NCBI GenBank assembly: GCA_022841745.1
Contig: JALHQW010000067.1
Location: 1-40,572 of the forward strand
Reading direction: 5' to 3'
DNA: 40,572 bases
From: Saprospiraceae bacterium
Lineage (GTDB): Bacteria > Bacteroidota > Bacteroidia > Chitinophagales > Saprospiraceae
Shown: in pieces, positions 31,846-38,485 of the stretch
Numbering within the stretch: position 1 is the first letter of the stretch
Layout: each line of letters opens with the position of its first letter
Program-made: the position numbers and the translations under genes
The notes under the pieces: generated by a model
Databases searched by the model: none
What the model saw: the letters and a program-made list of their open reading frames with translations, nothing else
What the model was told of the DNA's origin: nothing

Positions 31846-32439
31846 TCAGGGGCTGAACACATTTTGCAAAATAAGCACCAGCGCCCCGCCGCCTCCCAGC
31901 CCAGAAACGTAGAGGTTCCAGTCCCGGTGGGCAAGTTTCAGCCATTGCGCCAGCAAAAAATACAAGCCCAAAAACACGCCCACTATCATCAACTGCCCTA
32001 GCTCAATGCCCACGTTGAAAGCAAAAAGCGGCAGTACGATATTCCCCGCCTCGCCCATTAAGGCACTGAAATAATTGGCGAATCCCATGCCGTGTATCAA
32101 GCCAAAGAACAGTGCCAATAAGTAGTTCGTTGAGACAGAGCGGGAAAAAGTGCCCGCCTCCGGCTTGTTTACCGTTATATTGTGCAGGCTCGTCAGCACA
32201 ATGGTCACTGGAATCAGGAACTCCACCAAATCACTAGGAACTTGTAGGATACGCAGCCCAGCCAGCACCAGCGTCAGCGAGTGGCCGACGGTGAAGGCAG
32301 TAATAAGAACCAGCAGCTTCCGCCAGTCCGACCAACGATAAACGGCGCAGAGCGTGACCACGAACAGCAGGTGGTCAAATGCCTTCGGGTCGGCGATGTG
32401 GTGGAAACCGAGATTAAGGAAACTTAGGAATTCGGACAT
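31846..32439 (-). CDS. HupE/UreJ-family membrane protein
   Basis: 197 residues from ATG 32439; the upstream frame extension is encoded by the inverted repeat and is unlikely to be translated. Six predicted membrane helices. Family motifs: GFHHIADPKAFDHLLFVVTL near the N-terminus, AFTVGHSLTLVLAG, GLIHGMGFANYF and FNVGIELGQL, which are the conserved His/Asp-containing motifs of HupE/UreJ, a family including nickel/cobalt uptake proteins. No hydrogenase or urease genes are present, so its role here is probably another metal or an accessory to the peptidases. Gene order is M1, HupE, DUF6702, all minus strand. Confidence 0.9.
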   Translation of the reverse strand: MSEFLSFLNLGFHHIADPKAFDHLLFVVTLCAVYRWSDWRKLLVLITAFTVGHSLTLVLAGLRILQVPSDLVEFLIPVTIVLTSLHNITVNKPEAGTFSRSVSTNYLLALFFGLIHGMGFANYFSALMGEAGNIVLPLFAFNVGIELGQLMIVGVFLGLYFLLAQWLKLAHRDWNLYVSGLGGGGALVLILQNVFSP

Positions 32440-32450
32440 TGGTTTGATTT

Positions 32451-32531
32451 GTTTGAATAGTTCGATGGGTTTGAATTGCTTGAGGTGCTTTGTACCCGAC
32501 AAACAATTCAAACCCATCGAACTATTCAAAC
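32451..32531. repeat. Perfect 28-bp inverted repeat between HupE and M1 peptidase B
   Basis: Arms 32451-32478 and 32504-32531 are exact reverse complements separated by 25 nt. The left arm contains repeated GTTTGA words. The final base of the right arm is the first genomic base of the M1 peptidase B stop codon (minus strand), so the arm directly abuts the gene's end. It may function as a transcription-end or mRNA-stabilising hairpin. Confidence 0.92.
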
Positions 32532-34921
32532 TAAGGTTTCAACGCACGCTTCTTCGCCTTTTGCATCATGTTCTCGCTTTTGTGGAACTCATCTTTCTTA
32601 TAGACCATGAACAGCTTCGGCTCAGTGGGCATTGGGCGGGTGTTGTTCGTTTCGTCCACATCAGCGGTCTCCCGCCAAGGGTCTAGTTTAACGGATTTTA
32701 CTTCCCTGTTTTTTACAAAAACCTGCGTGAATTTCTGCTCGTTCTTGCGCCAGATTTCGACGGGGATGCGCTCGATTTCCTTGGTGCCATCCGTGAAAGT
32801 CCATTCCAAAATCACAGGGGTTACTAGGCCGCCTTTATTGCTGAACCGCAGTTCGTAGTAGTTCTTATCTCCGAACAGTTCCTTTTTTTCCTTTTTAGAA
32901 AAGGTCTCGTCAAATTGAATCATCTTGGTGGACTGAACGCTGTCAGCAGTCTGCCAAGGCTTATAATTGGTGTAAAAATCAATCAGTGATGTGTCCTTTT
33001 CCACGGGGAATTGCTTGACTTCCTCCCGATAGCGAGCTTTGGTCAGCGTTTCAAATGGCGCTTTAAGGGTATCAGTAAATACTTGCTCCTTCTGTTCAGG
33101 GTTATTCTCCAAGTCCACTTTCAACCACTCAATGCTGTCGAGTGAGATGTCCACTTTCTCGATGCCATAGAACCAGCCCCGCCAGAACCAGTCGAGGTCT
33201 TGGCCACTGGCGTCCTCCATCGTGCGGAAGAAATCGGCAGGTGTGGGGTGCTTAAAGGCCCATTTTTCACAATAAGCCTTGAAGGCATAGTCGAATTTCT
33301 CCCGACCCATCACTGTTTCCCGGAGGATGTTGAGGGCTGTAGCGGGCTTTCGGTAGGCATTTGCGAAGTAGTCAATGATGTTTTCAGAATTGGTCATAAT
33401 CGGCTCCAACTCGTCTGGGTCTTGGTTCATGTACGCTGTAATCATATGGGGAGGGCCTTCATTGGAGTCGTAATTATTGTCCCATTCCTGCTCCGTGATG
33501 TACTGCATGAACGTGTTGATTCCCTCGTCGAACCAAGCCCATTGGCGCTCGTCGGAGTTGATAATCATGGGGAAATAGTTGTGGCCCACCTCGTGAATAA
33601 CCACGGTTATGCAAGCATTTTTAGCGCCTTCGGAGTAGGTGCCGTCTTCCTCGGCCCGTCCTGGGTTAAAGCAAATCATGGGATACTCCATGCCGTTTTG
33701 TGCCTCCACGCTGATGGCAGTCGGATAGGGGTACGGGATGGCGAACTTGCCGTAGGTGTTGATGGTATGCGCCACGGCCTTGGTGCTGTACCTGCGGTAA
33801 ATTGGATACGCTTCCCGTGGGTAGTAGCTCATGCACATCACGGGTTTGCCGTCCTGGTTTTTCACGGCCATGGCATCCCAGATGAAGCGGCGGCAGGCCG
33901 TCCAGGCGAAGTCACGCACGTTTTCAGCCTTGTAATGCCAAGTCTTGGTTGTCTTTGATTTCTTCTTTTTCTCCAGCTTTTTGGCCTCGTCCAAGGTCAC
34001 GATTTCGATGGGTTCGCTGCTGGTTTGGGCCTTTTTCCAACGAGCCAACTGCTCCGCTGGCAGCATCTGTTCATAGTTTTGGCAGACGCCCGTGCCGCCT
34101 ACGGTGTAGTCGTCAGGGAGAGTGATTTTCACATCGTAATCGCCGAAATTCAGGGCAAATTCGCCCGTGCCCGTGAACTGGTCGCTCTGCCAGCCCTCAA
34201 AGTCGCTGTAAACACAAAGCCTTGGAAACCATTGGGTTATGGTAAAAAGATAGTTTTCGTCGTCCTTGAAAAACTCGTAGCCGCCCCGTCCGAAGGTGAT
34301 GTTTTCGATACGGTCAATCAGTATGTAGCTCCATTCGATATTGAAGTCGAATTTTTGGCCCGGGGCCAATGGCTTTGGCAGTTCCACCCGCATGACCGTG
34401 TTGTCAATAAAATGCTTGAGCGGCTTTCCAGCGTTGTCCGCCACCGACTTGATACGGTGGCCGTATTCTTCAAACTCCGTCCACGATTCGAGCATCCGCA
34501 TGGCCTTTTCGTTCATGTTTTTGCCGATGTCGTGCGGATGGGCATGGTGCAGGTCGTTGGTAGCAGCGTGCTGGTTTTCATCGAGTTGCAGCCAAAGGTA
34601 GCGGAGCGTTTGAGGTGAATTGTTGTAGTAGGTGATATGCTCCTTACCTGTCAATTGTCGCTTTTCCGGGTCGAGCGAGCATTCGATTTTATAATCCACT
34701 TTTTGCTGCCAATATTCGGGGCCAGGCGAGCCGTCGGCAGTGCGGTAGTCATTTGGTGTAGGCAAGACGGAACCAAGTTGCTCGAAGGCATAGCCGTGGT
34801 TGCTGCGCTTGGGGGCTTGCGGTTCGTCCGTTTTTTCTTTCTCCTGTGCTACCGCAATGAGCGATAAGCAACTGAAAATCAATAGAAAACAAGTTTTTTT
34901 AACTACGTCAGTCAGGTTCAT
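32531..34921 (-). CDS. M1-family zinc metallopeptidase (paralog B)
   Basis: 796 residues from ATG 34921, with a signal peptide (CFLLIFSCLSLIAVAQ) that supports the start; the 39 upstream residues of the open frame are rejected. Motifs as in paralog A: GMEYP at 410-414, HEVGH at 443-447 and Glu466 in WAWFDEGINTF, so a complete M1 zinc site. The two proteins align along their whole length, e.g. SPGPEYWQQKVDYKIECSLD here and PGPEYWQQRCDYKIDCTLD in A, indicating a gene duplication. An extra Lys-rich loop is present (KKLEKKKKSKTTKTW). A TACCTTCG element at 34955-34962 (minus strand) may be its promoter -7 box. Confidence 0.93.
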   Translation of the reverse strand: MNLTDVVKKTCFLLIFSCLSLIAVAQEKEKTDEPQAPKRSNHGYAFEQLGSVLPTPNDYRTADGSPGPEYWQQKVDYKIECSLDPEKRQLTGKEHITYYNNSPQTLRYLWLQLDENQHAATNDLHHAHPHDIGKNMNEKAMRMLESWTEFEEYGHRIKSVADNAGKPLKHFIDNTVMRVELPKPLAPGQKFDFNIEWSYILIDRIENITFGRGGYEFFKDDENYLFTITQWFPRLCVYSDFEGWQSDQFTGTGEFALNFGDYDVKITLPDDYTVGGTGVCQNYEQMLPAEQLARWKKAQTSSEPIEIVTLDEAKKLEKKKKSKTTKTWHYKAENVRDFAWTACRRFIWDAMAVKNQDGKPVMCMSYYPREAYPIYRRYSTKAVAHTINTYGKFAIPYPYPTAISVEAQNGMEYPMICFNPGRAEEDGTYSEGAKNACITVVIHEVGHNYFPMIINSDERQWAWFDEGINTFMQYITEQEWDNNYDSNEGPPHMITAYMNQDPDELEPIMTNSENIIDYFANAYRKPATALNILRETVMGREKFDYAFKAYCEKWAFKHPTPADFFRTMEDASGQDLDWFWRGWFYGIEKVDISLDSIEWLKVDLENNPEQKEQVFTDTLKAPFETLTKARYREEVKQFPVEKDTSLIDFYTNYKPWQTADSVQSTKMIQFDETFSKKEKKELFGDKNYYELRFSNKGGLVTPVILEWTFTDGTKEIERIPVEIWRKNEQKFTQVFVKNREVKSVKLDPWRETADVDETNNTRPMPTEPKLFMVYKKDEFHKSENMMQKAKKRALKP

Positions 34922-34954
34922 CTTCGTTTGTTTGAATCGTGAAAAATGGAATTG

Positions 34955-34962
34955 CGAAGGTA
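34955..34962 (-). promoter_or_regulatory. Candidate -7 element TACCTTCG of M1 peptidase B
   Basis: On the minus strand TACCTTCG lies 33 bp before the ATG at 34921. It matches seven of eight positions of TAnnTTTG and is identical to the element upstream of the 19475 gene. No -33 element was found. Confidence 0.35.
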
Positions 34963-34989
34963 AGGATTGAAAAGAAATGGAGGGGATGC

Positions 34990-35018
34990 TTTGTTTTTTA
35001 TGAAGTCTTGTATCTTTG
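34990..35018 (+). promoter_or_regulatory. Promoter TTTG-N17-TATCTTTG on the plus strand
   Basis: TTTG at 34990-34993 and TATCTTTG at 35011-35018 with a 17-bp spacer. The nearest downstream plus-strand start is at 35136, giving a leader of about 110 nt. It is divergent to the M1 peptidase B promoter. Confidence 0.5.
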
Positions 35019-35135
35019 AAAAAAAAGCCTTGACGCAAGTACTGTTATTAGCATCAATTTTAGACAGGGTTCCTACGTTGTCTTGAAAACCCATTTTTAA
35101 TGTATTTTAAGCCTCTTTGACAAAACTCAACTCCA

Positions 35136-35840
35136 ATGCGTTACCTAATTTCTACCATGATTTGCCTATCTGCAACTGGAGCCATAGCCCAATTGGTAGC
35201 CCCATACCAATTAAAAGACCCTGATGCAATACGAATTAATGACAAAATCATCTCCCTACTTACCAGTCAAAAATGGGCTTGCCATAAGCGTAGTTTTGTA
35301 ATGTACAATGAAGGCAAAACTTATAGCATTAGTTACTCTGAGCTTACGCTCGACAGAAACGGTGTTTGCCATCATGGCAAATTGACAGGAAGGTGGAAAA
35401 TCGAAGGGGAAAAGTTGTTGGTTTTGGAATATGACAGTATTGATTTCACGAGAGATAACGTCTATTTCGCTGGCGGATTCAGCATTCACTATGCCGATGC
35501 TGATGAGGTTATTTTAGTGAAAAATTTGACCACAGATTTTGATAATCGGATAGCTTACTATCTGAAAAATAAGGAAGGAATCGATAAGTCAATGAAGGAT
35601 GATTTAGCTGACAGAATTCAACGTAATCCAATCCTAAAAACTGCAAATCCAAAAATTGAATCCACTTCGGAAAAAGGTGAAGTCAATGTTGAAAGTTTAA
35701 GAAAACATTACTCAGAAATGTCCCTTCAAGAATTAAGGTCATTGTTTGTAAATGAGGCTTTTCAACGAAGGGTCAACATCGTAGACATGTCAAAAGACCA
35801 GTTGATTGAATGGGCTATCAAAACAATCATAAATAAATAG
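35136..35840 (+). CDS. Secreted protein of unknown function
   Basis: 234 residues with a signal peptide about 1-18 (MRYLISTMICLSATGAIA). The first part looks like a lipocalin-like or beta-strand domain (SYSELTLDRNGVCHHGKLTGRWKIEGEKLLVLEYDSIDF). The C-terminal 45 residues (LRKHYSEMSLQELRSLF, NIVDMSKDQLIEWAIKTI) resemble a short helical DNA- or protein-binding-like tail, but this is uncertain. I do not recognise a family. Its base composition is more A/T-rich than its neighbours by eye, hinting at separate history. It converges with the photolyase gene, with 9 bp between the stops. Confidence 0.65.
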   Translation: MRYLISTMICLSATGAIAQLVAPYQLKDPDAIRINDKIISLLTSQKWACHKRSFVMYNEGKTYSISYSELTLDRNGVCHHGKLTGRWKIEGEKLLVLEYDSIDFTRDNVYFAGGFSIHYADADEVILVKNLTTDFDNRIAYYLKNKEGIDKSMKDDLADRIQRNPILKTANPKIESTSEKGEVNVESLRKHYSEMSLQELRSLFVNEAFQRRVNIVDMSKDQLIEWAIKTIINK

Positions 35841-35849
35841 GCTCGCTGT

Positions 35850-37199
35850 TTATTTTTTCAATCCCGCCTTATACGCCGCCAAACACCTTTCCCTCGCCAT
35901 TTTATGCTCCACAATCGGCTTAGGATAAGCTGCCGTGCCAAATTCCGGCACCCATTTTTTCAAGTATTTCATCTCCTTGTCGAATTTCCCCTGCTGCGAG
36001 TCAGGGTTGAAGATGCGGAAATATGGCGCAGCGTCCGTACCGCAGCCAGCTGCCCATTGCCAGCCGCCGTTATTGCTGGCGAGGTCGAAGTCGAGCAGTT
36101 TTTTGGCGAAATAAGCTTCGCCCCAGCGCCAGTCTATAAGCAGGTGTTTTGTCAGGAAACTGGCCACCACCATCCGCACCCGGTTGTGCATGTAGCCGGT
36201 CGTGTTCAGTTCCCGCATTCCGGCATCCACGAGGGGGTAGCCCGTGCGGCCTTCGCACCAGGCTTGGAACGCCCGCTCGTCATTTTGCCAGGGAATATCA
36301 GCGTACTCTGCCCGGAACGGCTGCCCGACAACATGTGGAAAATGGCTGAGAATCATGGCGTAAAAGTCCCGCCAGATGAGTTCGTTCAGGTAGGTTTTGT
36401 TCAGTGCCAGCGCCTTCCTCGCTTTATCCCGGATGCTGATGGTACCAAAACGAAAGTGAAGCCCAAGCCGGGAAGTACCGTTGATAGCTGGGAAATCACG
36501 GGTTTGGTCGTAGTGCCTGATGATGCCCTGCTGGACGGTTTCAGAAGGGAAGGCAAGCTCGGATGGCTGAAAGCCCATGGACACCAAACTTGGCATGGGC
36601 AGTTGTTTCTGCTTCGCAAAATTGGCGGCGTACTTGAGGGTTGGGTAAGGCTTTAGGTAATAGGAAACAGGAATCACTTGGCCATCATCATTGGTCATTT
36701 TGGAGGTCTTGGAATCCAATTTTGCCAGCCACTTCCGGCTATATGGCGTGAATACGGTGTAGGGCAGCCCGTCATCCTTTGTCACTTCGCTTTTTTCAAA
36801 AATCACATGGTCTTTGTAAGTTTTGAAGGCAATTCCTAGTTTGGCAAGCAGTTGAGAGATTGCCGTATCCCGTTCGTGGGCATAGGGTTCGTAGTCATGG
36901 TTGGTAAAAACAGTTCCTATGTCTTGTTGCGAAGCAATATCTGTCCAAACCTCGGTGGGGATGCCATGTTTCACTAGCAACGAGGCGCCGAAACTTGACA
37001 GCTCTCCGTTAATCTTTTCAAGTTGTTGGTGAAGGAAAGTTACCCTCGCATCCGACCGGTCTTCGAGGTCATCGAGGATGTTTTTATCGAAAATGAATAT
37101 CGGCTGAACGGGCAGGCCAGCCTTGAGCGCATGGTAAAGCCCGGCGTTGTCTTCCAATCTGAGGTCACGACGAAACCAGAAATAGTTGATTTTATTCAT
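35850..37199 (-). CDS. phrB: Deoxyribodipyrimidine photolyase / cryptochrome family
   Basis: 449 residues. N-terminal photolyase domain (INYFWFRRDLRLEDNAGLYHAL, then PIFIFDKNIL) followed by the FAD domain: TSRLGLHFRFGTISIR, LNELIWRDFYAMIL, TGYPLVDAGMRELNTTGYMHNRVRM and NNGGWQWAAGCGTDAAPYFRIFNP. These match class I CPD photolyases, which use light to repair cyclobutane pyrimidine dimers. The electron-transfer Trp residues lie in the WRDFYA and GWQWAAG segments. Length is normal. Function as a repair enzyme is more likely than a cryptochrome since no C-terminal extension is present. It is divergent to the sialidase gene with an 80-bp spacer. Confidence 0.95.
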   Translation of the reverse strand: MNKINYFWFRRDLRLEDNAGLYHALKAGLPVQPIFIFDKNILDDLEDRSDARVTFLHQQLEKINGELSSFGASLLVKHGIPTEVWTDIASQQDIGTVFTNHDYEPYAHERDTAISQLLAKLGIAFKTYKDHVIFEKSEVTKDDGLPYTVFTPYSRKWLAKLDSKTSKMTNDDGQVIPVSYYLKPYPTLKYAANFAKQKQLPMPSLVSMGFQPSELAFPSETVQQGIIRHYDQTRDFPAINGTSRLGLHFRFGTISIRDKARKALALNKTYLNELIWRDFYAMILSHFPHVVGQPFRAEYADIPWQNDERAFQAWCEGRTGYPLVDAGMRELNTTGYMHNRVRMVVASFLTKHLLIDWRWGEAYFAKKLLDFDLASNNGGWQWAAGCGTDAAPYFRIFNPDSQQGKFDKEMKYLKKWVPEFGTAAYPKPIVEHKMARERCLAAYKAGLKK

Positions 37200-37229
37200 T
37201 AGATTTTGGTGAAATCAGGGTAACAGCCT

Positions 37230-37237
37230 TACCTTGT
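37230..37237 (+). promoter_or_regulatory. Possible -7 element TACCTTGT of the sialidase gene
   Basis: TACCTTGT partly matches TAnnTTTG (six of eight by position) and lies 42 bp before the ATG at 37280. It is one of several TA(T/C)CTT words upstream of starts in this window. Weak call. Confidence 0.25.
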
Positions 37238-37279
37238 TTTTGTTCCGAAAACCAAAGGGCAATATCCAATGATTTAACG

Positions 37280-38398
37280 ATGAAGTTGCTGTCAAACCTG
37301 CTTATTTTAATAGTATTTTGCTTTTTGGTGCCTGTTTCGGCCCAAAGCCCTATATCCTTTGCCCAAGTATATAAGGCGGGCGAAAGCGGCTATGCATGTT
37401 TTCGCATACCGGCCATCGTGCGCTCCCCATCTGGGCGATTGCTCGCATTTGCCGAGGGCCGGGTGAAGGGTTGTGGCGATTTTGGCGATGTGGACATTGT
37501 ACTTAAAACAAGCAGCAATGGCGGCAAGTCCTGGAGCGAAATGAGTATTGTGGCAACCTATGGGGGATTGCAGTCTGGCAACCCCACCCCTGTTTATGAC
37601 CTGCTCGACCCAGCCTTCCCTAAGGGGCGGCTTTTGCTGTTTTACAACACGGGCAACAACTCGGAGCACGAGGTTAGGCTTGGCAATGGTCGCCGGGAGG
37701 TCTGGTTCATTGCCAGCGAAGATGAAGGAACTACATGGTCCTCTCCCACCAATATTACGGACATGGTTCATCGCCCCCTCCCCGACCCTGCCGATTGGCG
37801 CTCTTATGCCAATGCGCCGGGGCACGGCACTCAGCTCTCCAGCGGTCGGATTTTTATCCCCGCCAACCATTCCGCCGGCCCTCCCCAAGACGGGTTCCTC
37901 GATTACCAGGCCCATGCGTTCTATTCAGACGACCATTGTGCAACGTTCAAACTGACGCCGTCTATTGTCTATGCTGGCAGCAATGAAAGCACGGCAGCCC
38001 CACTCCCCGGCGGCGGGGTACTGATGAGCATCAGGGACCAATCGGGCAAGGCTGGCTCAAGGCTCATGGCTATCAGCCGCACGGGTGGCGAGCATTGGGA
38101 CAGCACCTGGGTCTCAAATGCACTTCCCGACCCTGTTTGTCAGGGTAGTTTGCTGGTTTTCCACCAAAAGGATGGCAGCCCGATCTTGCTTCACAGCAAT
38201 CCCAACAACATGAAAGAGCGGTGCTGCCTTACCGTAAAAACAAGCCACGACCAAGGCAAAAGCTGGGAAGTGTTGAGGGAGGTTTATGCTGGTGCAGCCG
38301 CCTATTCCGATTTGGTACTGGTGGATCAGGAGCGGATAGGTGTACTTTTTGAGGCAGATGGGTATCAAACCATTTTATTTGGATGGTTTTGCTTTTAA
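37280..38398 (+). CDS. Secreted exo-sialidase (GH33-type)
   Basis: 372 residues with a signal peptide 1-21 (ILIVFCFLVPVSAQ). Sialidase six-bladed beta-propeller: the FRIP motif gives Arg42, further Arg of the triad are probably Arg252 (SIRDQSG) and Arg314 (MKERCCLTV); Glu236 (NESTAAP) and Tyr342 (AYSDL) fit the catalytic pair. Asp boxes are SSNGGKSW (78-85), SEDEGTTW (147-153), SRTGGEHW (267-274) and SHDQGKSW (322-329). Cleaves terminal sialic acids from glycoproteins or glycolipids. There are no sialic-acid catabolism genes nearby, so the enzyme may act to expose underlying sugar or protein. It lies next to a secreted deiminase. Confidence 0.93.
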   Translation: MKLLSNLLILIVFCFLVPVSAQSPISFAQVYKAGESGYACFRIPAIVRSPSGRLLAFAEGRVKGCGDFGDVDIVLKTSSNGGKSWSEMSIVATYGGLQSGNPTPVYDLLDPAFPKGRLLLFYNTGNNSEHEVRLGNGRREVWFIASEDEGTTWSSPTNITDMVHRPLPDPADWRSYANAPGHGTQLSSGRIFIPANHSAGPPQDGFLDYQAHAFYSDDHCATFKLTPSIVYAGSNESTAAPLPGGGVLMSIRDQSGKAGSRLMAISRTGGEHWDSTWVSNALPDPVCQGSLLVFHQKDGSPILLHSNPNNMKERCCLTVKTSHDQGKSWEVLREVYAGAAAYSDLVLVDQERIGVLFEADGYQTILFGWFCF

Positions 38399-38485
38399 AT
38401 GCACATAGCCAACATTTATTGAGATTTTATGGCAAAAATTGCTTTAATTGAAGCAAATTTGCACAGAATTCAAAATCTGCTACGC

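Noticed and set aside
37280-38398. Sialidase considered truncated because it ends in FGWFCF shortly after the last Asp box
   Set aside because: The length and the final strand match typical compact GH33 enzymes, and all catalytic positions are present.
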